The notes beneath the pieces were generated by a model that searched no databases, was not told the DNA's origin, and saw only the letters and a list, made by a program, of their open reading frames with translations. DNA of 64,000 bases from JAGWAJ01 sp965215155 (GTDB taxonomy: Bacteria > Acidobacteriota > Vicinamibacteria > Vicinamibacterales > UBA8438): the NCBI GenBank assembly GCA_965215155.1, contig CBDCCY010000001.1, forward strand, positions 744,001 through 808,000, read 5' to 3'. Of this stretch, positions 35,678 through 43,868 are shown in pieces; positions within the stretch are counted from its first letter, which is position 1, and each line of letters begins with the position of its first letter. A program made the translations under genes and the position numbers.

Positions 35678-35896
35678 CTACTGGCCGGGCACGACGAGCT
35701 GCAACCCGATCGCGATGAGGCTGACCACGAACGCCACCGCAAGCGCGGCGATGATCGTCTTGATGGTGAGGTCGGCCGCCCTCGGGGTCAGGCTCTGCGC
35801 CACCCCCGCCACCAGAGCCCCACCCACTCCGAGGATCGAGACACCCAGGAACGCAAAGAAAACGACCGCCATCACGAGCGTCGTCGTCTCGCCCAC
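35678..35896 (-). CDS. Small two-helix membrane protein
   Basis: A 72-residue protein with two hydrophobic helices (MAVVFFAFLGVSILGVGGALVAGVA and TIIAALAVAFVVSLIAIGLQLVV). The start is GTG at 35896 (VGETTTLVMAVV), set by AGGAGG 7 bases upstream; the frame upstream is basic and probably untranslated. No family recognised. It follows the sensor kinase on the same strand by 69 bases. Confidence 0.7.
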   Translation of the reverse strand: MGETTTLVMAVVFFAFLGVSILGVGGALVAGVAQSLTPRAADLTIKTIIAALAVAFVVSLIAIGLQLVVPGQ

Positions 35897-35965
35897 GTCA
35901 CACCTCCTGCGCGGCCGGCGCCACGGCGGCGCTTCGCACCGAAGGGACTGTAACACGCGAGCCGG

Positions 35966-38515
35966 TCACCCGCGCGCCGGCCGCCCACGGGGGCCTGCGT
36001 CCTGCGACAGCCGGAGCCTGACACGCATCGTGGTGCCCCGACCGATGCCCTCGCTCAGCGGCTCTATCGTACCGCCGGACGCGAGCACGAAGTTGGCGGC
36101 CGAATGGAGCCCGAGCCCCGTGCCCGACTCCTTCGTCGTGTAGCCCGCGGTGAAGATCTCCCGCATGGACTCCGGCGCGACGCCGATGCCATTGTCGGTT
36201 ACGTCGAGCGCGACGTGGTCGGCTTCCGACCAGGCCACGATGCGAATGCGAGGTCCGGGCACGGGTTCGCGACCCGTGCTCACGAGATCCTCGATGGCCT
36301 CCATCGCGTTCTTGACCAGGTTGACCAGCATCTGGTGGAACTGGCTCTCCTGCACCAGGATCTGGCCCGGCGCCCGCGAGCAGTCCACCTCGACCGCGAT
36401 GGCTCTCTTGTCCAGCGAATCCCGCAACGTCTTGACGGCATCCGCGATCGCCTCGCGCACATCGATCGTCTTGTGCCAGACGCGGGTCGTCGTGAAGGAC
36501 TCCTGGTTGCGAATGATGTCCACGATGTGCCGCACCCGATCGGACACGCGTCGCGCCGTCCGGTTCAACGACTCGTTGCGTTTCTGGTAATCCGAGACGA
36601 GCGCCAGGAAGAACGGTCTCACCTGCCGCCCCTGTGGATCGCCCCTCAGCCATTCGATCCAGTCTCCCTCATGCTCGGCAACCGAATCGGCCAGGGCGCA
36701 GAACCGGCACAGCACCTCGTCGTCCCCGAGCCGCCGGGCGAGCGTGTCCGCGCCGACGGCGACGCTGTTGATGGCGTTTCCGATGTTGTGCAGCACGGTA
36801 TCGATGATCTCGGTGCGCCCGTGCGCGAAAGCCTGCAGCAGCGCCTCGCGCGCGTGGACCCGCTGCGTTACGTCGCGGAACGTCACGACGGCTCCGGTAA
36901 GGTCGCCGGACGCGTCGCGCATCGGTCCGGCGCTGGCGCTGATGTGGATGCCCTCCGAATCGGGCGCCGCGCGCACGAACAACTCCACGTTGGTCGTCGA
37001 CTCCCCTTGCAGGGCGCGGCACAGGGGCGTTTCGTCCCGCGGAACGGACGTCACCTTGTCCCGGAAGAACGCTCCGTCGAAGACGGACGCTGCGTCGTCG
37101 CCGCGGGCGAGCGGTCTTCCGAGGAGTCCCTCGACGCTCCTGTTGACCAGGGTCAGCGTGCCATCGCGGTCGGAGGCCACCACGCCGTCGCTGATGCTCT
37201 GGAAGACCGTCTCCCGGAACCGGTTCTGCTGTTGGAGGTCGCTCACCGCCCGCTGCAGGCTTTGCTCGGCCTGCTTGAGCGGGGTGGAATCGCGGAACAC
37301 GGAGACGGCGCCCCGCAGGCGGCCGAGCTTGTCGCGCAAGGGTCTGGCGTGAGCACTGATGTGGATGTCCCGACCGGGCAGGTACAGGTCCATCTCGCTC
37401 GTCGATTCGCCGCGCAATGCGGTCGCGAGCGGATACTCGTCGCGCGCCAGGGGAGTCACCTTGTCGGGGTGGTACAGGTAATCATTCCGGTTCCAGTCCT
37501 GAAAGTCCGGAACGGCGTCCGGCAGTCCGAGGATGCGCCTGGCGCTGTGGTTGAAGACGACGACACCCCTGTCCCCGGTGACCGCCACGACGCCCTCTGC
37601 CATGCTGTCCAACACGGTCTCCACGAGGTCGGCCTGGTCTCGGAGCCGGGCATCGGTCTCTTCCAGTCGCGCCTCCGTTCGCTTCTGCGCAGTGACGTCG
37701 CGGAACACGAGGACGCTGCCCTCCAGGCGGCCCCTGGCGTCGTGAACGGGCCGGGTGGAGATGGACAGGTGGGTACCCTCGCCCGTCCGGCGATCTCGCA
37801 CGAACAGGCAGCGTTCGTCCGCGGGCTGCCCTTCCAGAGTGCGGCGTATCGGGAAGTCGGCCACGGGGACGGGCGTGGTCTCGTCAGACTCCAGGAGCTC
37901 CAGCCTCTCGAACCACTGGTGGGGGTCTTCGTCCGGGTCGTAGTCGAACGTGGTGAGCGCGGCTCGATTGATCAACCGGAACGTCCCGTCGCTGCCCGTC
38001 AGCACCACGCCCTCGGTCATGGTGTCGAGCGCGGTGTGGGCGAACGCATGCCTGTCCTGCAGCTCGGCGAGCTTCCGTTCGAGCGTGGAAATCGCCCGCG
38101 CGCTCTCCGTCCGGCTCTGCCGTTCTCGGGCCCGGCTCGCGAGCACCGCGTCGATGTTGAGGCGCAGCTGACCGTCATTCGGCGGCTTCAGGACGCAGGC
38201 GTACGGGAAGCTCGTCGGCCCCGGCGGCAGCACTTCCTGTTCCCCGTGGCCCACCAGGTACACCGACGGAACGGCCAGGACGCTCGCGATCCGGCCGGCG
38301 ACGACGCTGCCCGCAGCGTGTTCGATGTCGATCAACGCGAGGTCCGGATGCAGTTCCGCGGCCCGCTCGACGGCCACCGGCACCGACGCTACGGCGGCGC
38401 ACACGCCGTGCCCCCATTTCCGCAGGCGAGCGGAGAGGCCGGGAACCGCGTTCGAATCCACCCCGACCATGAGTATCCGGGCGTTCGAGACGTTCGAAAC
38501 CGACTCTGTCTCCAT
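35966..38515 (-). CDS. Soluble PAS-domain sensor histidine kinase with N-terminal receiver-like domain
   Basis: An 849-residue kinase with no membrane segments. Residues about 12-130 form a receiver-like domain (ILMVGVDS, DLALIDIE with a possible phospho-acceptor Asp, LKPP with the conserved Lys). Three PAS domains follow, each with an MxEGVV/SDGVV core (TMTEGVVLTGSDG, SMAEGVVAVTGDRG, SISDGVVASDRDG). The H-box is VLHNIGNAINSV (about 573), a variant seen in one group of kinases. The ATPase domain has NLVKNAMEAI (N box), DNGIGV (G1) and GTGLGLH (G2, about 800). No partner regulator is adjacent. It lies 34 bases downstream of the epimerase gene. Confidence 0.92.
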   Translation of the reverse strand: METESVSNVSNARILMVGVDSNAVPGLSARLRKWGHGVCAAVASVPVAVERAAELHPDLALIDIEHAAGSVVAGRIASVLAVPSVYLVGHGEQEVLPPGPTSFPYACVLKPPNDGQLRLNIDAVLASRARERQSRTESARAISTLERKLAELQDRHAFAHTALDTMTEGVVLTGSDGTFRLINRAALTTFDYDPDEDPHQWFERLELLESDETTPVPVADFPIRRTLEGQPADERCLFVRDRRTGEGTHLSISTRPVHDARGRLEGSVLVFRDVTAQKRTEARLEETDARLRDQADLVETVLDSMAEGVVAVTGDRGVVVFNHSARRILGLPDAVPDFQDWNRNDYLYHPDKVTPLARDEYPLATALRGESTSEMDLYLPGRDIHISAHARPLRDKLGRLRGAVSVFRDSTPLKQAEQSLQRAVSDLQQQNRFRETVFQSISDGVVASDRDGTLTLVNRSVEGLLGRPLARGDDAASVFDGAFFRDKVTSVPRDETPLCRALQGESTTNVELFVRAAPDSEGIHISASAGPMRDASGDLTGAVVTFRDVTQRVHAREALLQAFAHGRTEIIDTVLHNIGNAINSVAVGADTLARRLGDDEVLCRFCALADSVAEHEGDWIEWLRGDPQGRQVRPFFLALVSDYQKRNESLNRTARRVSDRVRHIVDIIRNQESFTTTRVWHKTIDVREAIADAVKTLRDSLDKRAIAVEVDCSRAPGQILVQESQFHQMLVNLVKNAMEAIEDLVSTGREPVPGPRIRIVAWSEADHVALDVTDNGIGVAPESMREIFTAGYTTKESGTGLGLHSAANFVLASGGTIEPLSEGIGRGTTMRVRLRLSQDAGPRGRPARG

Positions 38516-38549
38516 CAGGCCGACCCCGCGAGACGGACCGGGCCGCGCG

Positions 38550-39416
38550 TCACCCGAGCAGATCGCGCAGCGCGGGCTCGATCTCCGGGAAGTGGAACGA
38601 GAAGCCGCCCGCCAGCGCCCGCGTCGGCGTCACGTGCTGCCCCTCGGTCAGCAGCACCGCCACCTCGCCGAGGGCGATCCGCAGCACGAAGCCCGGCACG
38701 GGGAAGATCGCCGGCCGCCGGAGCACCCGCCCGAGGGCCTTCGTCAGCTCGCGGTTGGTCACCGGCGTCGGCGCGGTGCCGTTGTAGAACCCCCGCGCGT
38801 CCTCGTTGTCCAGCAGCCACTCGAACATGCGCAGCAGGTCCTCCATGTGGATCCACGACACCCATTGCCGGCCGCTGCCCACGGGGCCTCCGATGCCGAG
38901 GCGGAACGGCAGCAGCATCTTCTGGAGCGCACCTCCGCCGCGTCCCTGCACGACTCCGATGCGCACGGTGGCGGTGCGGACGCCCGCGTCGATCGCCGGT
39001 TGCCGGGCCGCCTCCCACTCGACGCAGAGGCGCCCGAGGAAGTCGTCCGCGGGCTCGTCGTCCACGGTGTAGCGCCGGTCCGCGTCGGGCGCGTAGTAGC
39101 CGATCGCGGATGCCGTGAGAAAGGCCCGCGGCTTCGCCTCGGCGACGGCCTCGGCGATCTGCCGCGTCGTGTCCACCCGGCTCGTCCGCAGGCGCTCCTT
39201 CTGGCGCGCCGTCCACCGACGCCCCAGCAGCGGCTCGCCCGCGAGATGGATGACCGCCTCGCTCTCCCCGACCCCCGCGCGCAATGCGTCGGGCTCCCAC
39301 GTGACGTCGCCGCCGGCACGACGGGTGACCACGCGGACGGTGTGGCCCGCGTCCTCGAGGCGGGCCTTGAGCCGGGAGCCGATGAAGCCCGTGCCGCCGG
39401 TGAGCAGTATCTTCAT
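38550..39416 (-). CDS. TIGR01777 family epimerase (NAD(P)-binding, YfcH-like)
   Basis: A 288-residue atypical short-chain dehydrogenase. Nucleotide-binding GGTGFIGSRL at the N-terminus, HLAGEPLLGRRW, SAIGYYAPD (Tyr of the active-site region), the C-terminal DUF1731 with the family ending HFPEIEPALRDLL. The reaction is unknown; relatives are linked to cell-division inhibition or lipid/sugar changes by annotation only. The ATG overlaps the upstream regulator's stop (ATGA), so the two genes are translationally coupled. Confidence 0.92.
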   Translation of the reverse strand: MKILLTGGTGFIGSRLKARLEDAGHTVRVVTRRAGGDVTWEPDALRAGVGESEAVIHLAGEPLLGRRWTARQKERLRTSRVDTTRQIAEAVAEAKPRAFLTASAIGYYAPDADRRYTVDDEPADDFLGRLCVEWEAARQPAIDAGVRTATVRIGVVQGRGGGALQKMLLPFRLGIGGPVGSGRQWVSWIHMEDLLRMFEWLLDNEDARGFYNGTAPTPVTNRELTKALGRVLRRPAIFPVPGFVLRIALGEVAVLLTEGQHVTPTRALAGGFSFHFPEIEPALRDLLG

Positions 39417-40018
39417 GGTGTCTCCCTGCCTGCTGCCGCTCTTCCCTTGCGCGAGCGGGCCCGGGCCGCTGCGGTGAGCGTCCGCAACCCGAGCCCGCTC
39501 AACATGCCGCCCTCCAGAAAGCGCTGCGCCATGGCGTCGGCCATTCCGACGCACGCCTCGATCGATTCGAGGCGTTCCCGAAGCACGGCGGCTTCCTGGG
39601 AGGAGGCCGACTCCAGGCGCGGGAGCCAGCCCCGGACCCCGGCCAGGATCGGGTCCCATTCGCGGCGCTTCCGCGTCTGGACGATGCTCCGGACGACGGC
39701 GGCGAGATCGTCCTGCACGGCATGACGGACGCGCCGCTGGCCCGGGTCCTGGACCGCGACCACCAGGCCCCAGTCGCGCAGCTCCTTGCACGCCATGCTG
39801 ACCGCGCCGCGGCTCATGGTCAGCCCGGCCATGATCTCGTCGCTGCCGGCGCCGTGCGGGCACCCGAGCAGCCAGGCGTAGACCCTCGCCGCACCGGCCG
39901 GGATGCCCCAGAACTGCCCCAGCCGGGACCAGAGCTGGACGAGCTCGGCGCGGACCTCCGCGGTCGCAGCGTCCACGTCCGCAGGATGCGTGGTGGATCG
40001 TGTGTCGAGCTGGGTCAT
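39413..40018 (-). CDS. GbsR/MarR-like winged-helix transcriptional regulator
   Basis: A 201-residue DNA-binding protein. WGIPAGAARVYAWLLGCP and MAGLTMSRGAVSMACKELRDWGLVVAVQDPGQRRVRH form the winged helix-turn-helix seen in GbsR-type regulators; the C-terminal half is helical, for dimerisation. ATG 40018 (MTQLDTRSTTHPADVD) is chosen; an in-frame codon at 40072 is possible. A well-formed promoter lies upstream (-35 TTGACA at 40091-40086). It is first in a minus-strand cluster with the epimerase and the kinase, which it may regulate. Confidence 0.85.
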   Translation of the reverse strand: MTQLDTRSTTHPADVDAATAEVRAELVQLWSRLGQFWGIPAGAARVYAWLLGCPHGAGSDEIMAGLTMSRGAVSMACKELRDWGLVVAVQDPGQRRVRHAVQDDLAAVVRSIVQTRKRREWDPILAGVRGWLPRLESASSQEAAVLRERLESIEACVGMADAMAQRFLEGGMLSGLGLRTLTAAARARSRKGRAAAGRETP

Positions 40019-40061
40019 TCCAACTCGCGTCCCGTCACGAGGGAACGGTTCGCCACCGCCA

Positions 40062-40091
40062 ATTGTCTGCACAAGCGTCCTGTAGTGTCAA
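40062..40091 (-). promoter_or_regulatory. Sigma70-type promoter for the regulator-epimerase operon
   Basis: On the minus strand, a perfect TTGACA (40091-40086), an 18-base spacer and GACAAT (40067-40062). A short inverted repeat TTGT-gcag-ACAA lies in the spacer and -10 region and could be an operator for the regulator itself. The rest of the 279-base divergent gap shows nothing else. Confidence 0.55.
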
Positions 40092-40297
40092 GAATTTCTG
40101 AAACTAATGGGCTGCGGCCTGCCGATACAGCCTCGCGCGCGGGCGCGGGCGGCGGGGGCGTGGCGTCGGTACCGGCGCCGGCGAACGGCCCCGCGCGGCC
40201 CGCGTGTCGGCCGGGCGGCGTCGGGATAGGATGAGACCGGGCTCGTCGCCGGGTCGGCGGCGGGCCTCGGTTGGGAGCTCGGCAGGGGAGGTGAGCC

Positions 40298-41278
40298 GTG
40301 AGAAGGAGGTGTCGCGCGGTGAGCGTGTCGATCCTGGCTGCACTGGTCCTGACGGCGGTTCCCGCGGCCGCCCAGACCTACGAGGAGGTAGCGGAATGGC
40401 CGCAGCCGGCGACCTCGGCGGCCGGGACTCCGGCCCCCTGGAACCTCGGCCAGATCGTAGCCGTGGCCACCGGCGCCGACGGCTCGATCTACGTGCTGCA
40501 TCGCGGGGTGCTGCCGATCATGGTGTTCGCCCCGGACGGCGCGTTCGTGCGCGCGTGGGGCGAAGGGCTCTTCAGCAACGCGCGGGTCGGGGGCGTGCCG
40601 GCGGACGCCCGCGCGCCCGGGGCGTCGGGGTATACCGCGACCTACGGGCCGGCGGGCTGCTACGCGTGCGGGGCGCACGCCATCCGGGTCGATCCCGACG
40701 GCAACGTCTGGGTGGTCGACGCCCCCGGGCACGTCGTCTACAAGCTGAGCCCGGCCGGTGAGACCCTGATGCAGCTCGGCACGAGGGGCGTCGCCGGCGC
40801 TGGTCGCGACACCTTCAACCTGCCGACCGACGTCGCCTTCGCTCCCGGCGGCGACGTCTATGTCAGCGACGGTTACGGGAACCCCCGCATCGTGCGCTTC
40901 TCCCCCGACGGCGAGTACGTCATGGCGTGGGGCTCCCGGGGAACGGGGCCCGGCGAGTTCGGCCTGCCGCACGGCATCGCGGTGGCCGGGGACGGCCGGG
41001 TCTACGCCGTCGACCGGGACAACCGCCGCGTGCAGGTGTTCAACGCCGATGGCGCGTTCCTCGACGAGTGGACGGACCTGACCGGCGTGCAGGCGCTCTT
41101 CGTGCAGGGGCAGCAGATCTGGGCCGGCGCCGCCCTGCGCGACCTCGACGGCACGATCCGGGCCGAGTTGCCGGGCGGCGGCGGCGGACACGGCATGACC
41201 GTCGGGCTCGACGGGGCGGTGTATGTGGCGCAGCTCGGCGGGCGCGTGCAGAAGTTCGTGCAGTCGGCAGGGGAGTGA
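40298..41278 (+). CDS. Secreted NHL-repeat beta-propeller protein
   Basis: A 326-residue exported protein: signal peptide (SVSILAALVLTAVPAAAQ) then about five or six NHL repeats (ADGSIYVLHRG...FAPDGAFVRAWGEG; GGDVYVSDGYGNPRIVRFSPDGEYVMAWGSRGTGPGEFGLPHGIAV), resembling the lyase domain of peptidyl-alpha-hydroxyglycine alpha-amidating enzymes. Cysteines in GCYACGAHAI may pair. Two starts are possible: GTG 40298 (basic n-region kept, GGGGAGG upstream) and GTG 40319 (AAGGAGG upstream). Exact function unknown. Confidence 0.88.
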   Translation: MRRRCRAVSVSILAALVLTAVPAAAQTYEEVAEWPQPATSAAGTPAPWNLGQIVAVATGADGSIYVLHRGVLPIMVFAPDGAFVRAWGEGLFSNARVGGVPADARAPGASGYTATYGPAGCYACGAHAIRVDPDGNVWVVDAPGHVVYKLSPAGETLMQLGTRGVAGAGRDTFNLPTDVAFAPGGDVYVSDGYGNPRIVRFSPDGEYVMAWGSRGTGPGEFGLPHGIAVAGDGRVYAVDRDNRRVQVFNADGAFLDEWTDLTGVQALFVQGQQIWAGAALRDLDGTIRAELPGGGGGHGMTVGLDGAVYVAQLGGRVQKFVQSAGE

Positions 41279-41433
41279 GCGCCCGCGGCGCGGTCGCTGG
41301 CGCGGGTACGGGCCGACCGGCCGCAAGCGCTGGCCGGCCGTCGGCGCCGCCACGGGCGGGGGACGCCCCGCGGATGGCTGCGCCGCGGCGCGGAGCATGC
41401 GCGCAGCGGATCGCGCGGACCGGATGGCTGCGC

Positions 41434-41439
41434 TATAGT
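41434..41439 (+). promoter_or_regulatory. -10-like box upstream of the dienelactone hydrolase
   Basis: TATAGT in a GC-rich 202-base gap, 41 bases before the ATG. No clear -35. The likely driver of the hydrolase gene. Confidence 0.35.
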
Positions 41440-41480
41440 CGGTTCCGGACGGACGACCTCGGGAACCAGGGAGTGACCCA

Positions 41481-42395
41481 ATGGCAGAAGAGCAGACGCA
41501 GGCCCAGCCGGCACGGGACCAGGAGATCGATCGGCGCGTCTTCGACCTCTACGACGAGTACTGCCACGGCTACATCGATCGGCGCGAGTTCCTGAGCCGC
41601 GCCGCGGCACTCACCATCGGCGGCGTCTCCGCCCTCTGGATGGCGCAGGCGCTCCTGCCGCGCTACGCCGAGGCGCAGACGATCTCGTTCACCGACTCGC
41701 GCATCAAGGCGAACTACGTCGAGTACGACTCCCCCGGCGGCACGTCGGGGACCATGCGCGGCTACCTCGTGCAGCCGAGCGGCGACGGGCCGTTCCCGGC
41801 CGTGGTGGTCATCCACGAGAACCGCGGGCTCAACCCGCACATCGAGGACGTCGCGCGGCGAGCCGCGGTGGCTGGCTTCCTCGCCCTGGCGCCGGACGGG
41901 CTGTCGCCGGTGGGCGGCTACCCCGGCAACGACGACGACGGCCGGACGCTGCAGCGGAGCCTCGAGCCCGCCCGCCTCGATCAGGACATGGTCAACAGCG
42001 CGCGCTTCCTCAAGGGCCACGAGCTCTCGAACGGGCAGCTCGGCGCCACCGGCTTCTGCTGGGGCGGCGGCATGACCAACCGCCTTGCGGTCGAGCTGGG
42101 CTCCGACCTGCAGGCCGGCGTTCCGTTCTACGGCGCCTCGGCCGCGAGCGAGGACGTCGGTCGGATCGAGGCCGCCATCCTCATCATCTACGCCAGCCAC
42201 GACCCGCGCATCAACGCCATGTGGCCCGAGTACGAGGCAGCGCTCAAGGAGCACGGCGTCGACTACGAGATGGAGATGTACGAGGGGACGCTGCACGGCT
42301 TCCACAACAACTCGACGCCGCGCTACAACGAGGCGGCCGCGGCGCTGGCGTGGAACCGCACCGTGGGCTTCTGGCGGCGGCACCTGGGCGTGTAG
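41481..42395 (+). CDS. Exported dienelactone hydrolase family protein
   Basis: A 304-residue alpha/beta hydrolase. After a 36-residue lead comes a Tat-like signal (IDRREFLSRAAALTIGG, cleavage near YAEAQ). The DLH core has VVVIHENRGLNPHIEDVARR, the nucleophile motif GFCWGGG (Cys about 193), ASHDPRIN (Asp) and LHGFHNN (His), giving the Cys-Asp-His triad. DLH enzymes open lactones; an exported form suggests an external lactone or ester substrate. It is followed by two exported FMN oxidases. Confidence 0.92.
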   Translation: MAEEQTQAQPARDQEIDRRVFDLYDEYCHGYIDRREFLSRAAALTIGGVSALWMAQALLPRYAEAQTISFTDSRIKANYVEYDSPGGTSGTMRGYLVQPSGDGPFPAVVVIHENRGLNPHIEDVARRAAVAGFLALAPDGLSPVGGYPGNDDDGRTLQRSLEPARLDQDMVNSARFLKGHELSNGQLGATGFCWGGGMTNRLAVELGSDLQAGVPFYGASAASEDVGRIEAAILIIYASHDPRINAMWPEYEAALKEHGVDYEMEMYEGTLHGFHNNSTPRYNEAAAALAWNRTVGFWRRHLGV

Positions 42396-42539
42396 GGGCC
42401 GCCTCGGCGGGAGTGGGCAAACCGAGCCGGGTTCCCCGGGTCGGGTTGGCAACCGGGGTGCGAGGCGGCGGATCCCCGCGAGCCCGATCCGGGGGGCGGC
42501 GCGCACGGAGACGAGACGCGGTCATTCGCGGGAGGCAGC

Positions 42540-43736
42540 GTGGGGAGGATCGAACGGCGGTGGCGGGGAGGCATCACGCGCCGGCAGGCGCTCGGCGGGC
42601 TCGCGTCGTTCCTGGCGGGGTCCCCCGCCCTGCTGCACGCGCAGCGCGACCCGTGGCCGCTCGGTCCGCACCGGCGCTTCCTCGGCTTCGACGAGATGCG
42701 CGACGCCTTCGACTTCGAGCCGATCTTCCGCGCCAACGTGCCGCTCGCCGTCTACGACTACACGGCCCACGGCACGGAGTCGGAGTTCACGCTCTACCGC
42801 AACCGCGACGCGTTCGACTGGGTGCAGCTCATCGGCCGCGGGGGCGTCGACCCGGCGGACGTGGACACGTCGACGGTGCTCTTCGGACACGCGATGCCGA
42901 GCCCGATCATGCTCGCGCCGACGGCCCGCCAGCGCGACCTCCATCCGGACGGCGAGCTCGGCATGCATCGCGCCGCGACCACGACCGGCACCACGATGAT
43001 CGTCAGCAACGCATCCAGCTTCCCGTTTGCGCGCATCGCCCGGGGCGCGGACGGTCCGCTCTGGTTCCAGCGCTACGCGACGCGCGAGGCGGAGCCCAAC
43101 CGCGTGTCGCTCGGCGAGGCGCAGGAGGTCGGGGCGCAGACCATCGTCGTCACCATCGACCAGCAGGCGTCCTACTACGAGCGCGACCTCCACGACCGCC
43201 ATCTCGGCGGGACGCCGCGCCGCGTGACGCGGCGGGTCGCGGAGAGCCCGGCCAACCCCTACCGTGTCAACCACGGCCGGCTGTGGTACGAGTGGAAGCT
43301 CTTCGACGACCTGCGACCCATGTGCGAGGTCCCGATGCTGGCCAAGGGCATCCTCACCGGCGAGGGTGTGAAGAAGTGTCTGGAGCACGGTGTCGACGGC
43401 ATCATCGTCTCCAACCACGGGGGGCGCGCCATCGACTACGGCCCCTCCAGCCTCGAGGTGCTCGAGGAGGTGGTCGAGGCGGTTGGCGGGCGCGTCCCGG
43501 TACTGATCGACAGTGGCTTCCGCCGCGGCAGCGATGCGCTGAAGGCGCTCGCCCTTGGCGCCGACGCGGTCTGCTTCGGCCGGGCGTCCCGCTGGGGGCT
43601 CGGCGCGTTCGGGGAGGAGGGCGCGCAGAGGGTGCTCGAGATCCTCGACGCGGAGCTCCGGCAGGCGATGGCGGCAGCCGGGGTGGCCTCGATCGCCGAG
43701 ATCGACCGGAGCATCGTGAGGACGGACTTTCCGTAA
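42540..43736 (+). CDS. Tat-exported FMN-dependent alpha-hydroxy-acid oxidase/dehydrogenase (1)
   Basis: A 398-residue member of the LldD/glycolate oxidase family, which oxidises 2-hydroxy acids to 2-keto acids. The N-terminus GGITRRQALGGLASFLAGS is a twin-arginine signal, unusual for the family. FMN and active-site segments: APTARQRDLHPDGE, TIDQQ, LAKGI (Lys) and SNHGGRA, which holds the catalytic His and the substrate Arg, followed by the RRGSDALKALALGADAVCFGR box. GTG start at 42540 after GGGAGG. It is separated from a second, more divergent copy by 132 bases. Confidence 0.92.
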   Translation: MGRIERRWRGGITRRQALGGLASFLAGSPALLHAQRDPWPLGPHRRFLGFDEMRDAFDFEPIFRANVPLAVYDYTAHGTESEFTLYRNRDAFDWVQLIGRGGVDPADVDTSTVLFGHAMPSPIMLAPTARQRDLHPDGELGMHRAATTTGTTMIVSNASSFPFARIARGADGPLWFQRYATREAEPNRVSLGEAQEVGAQTIVVTIDQQASYYERDLHDRHLGGTPRRVTRRVAESPANPYRVNHGRLWYEWKLFDDLRPMCEVPMLAKGILTGEGVKKCLEHGVDGIIVSNHGGRAIDYGPSSLEVLEEVVEAVGGRVPVLIDSGFRRGSDALKALALGADAVCFGRASRWGLGAFGEEGAQRVLEILDAELRQAMAAAGVASIAEIDRSIVRTDFP

Positions 43737-43744
43737 GAGCGGGG

Positions 43745-43851
43745 CCACCAGGCGACGATTGGTGGGCTGGGCTTCTGCGCCCGGGAGGGGTGCGGACTCC
43801 TGAGGTCGAGTGGGCACCAGGCGGCGTCAGGCGATGATCGGCGGGCTGGAC
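43745..43851 (+). repeat. Imperfect direct repeat between the two oxidase genes
   Basis: CCACCAGGCGACGATTGGTG (43745-43764) recurs as GCACCAGGCGGCGT...GCGATGATCGGCGGGCTGG at 43814-43851. Both units end in GGGCTGG and flank a segment with CGGACTCC. Possibly the scar of a duplication. Confidence 0.45.
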
Positions 43852-43868
43852 GGGGCAGGCACAGCGCG

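Noticed and set aside
36104..39118. A 1004-codon open frame on the plus strand opposite the sensor kinase and epimerase
   Set aside because: Composition typical of antisense frames (Arg/His/Gln/Asp-rich), no motifs, and the opposite strand codes clear domains.
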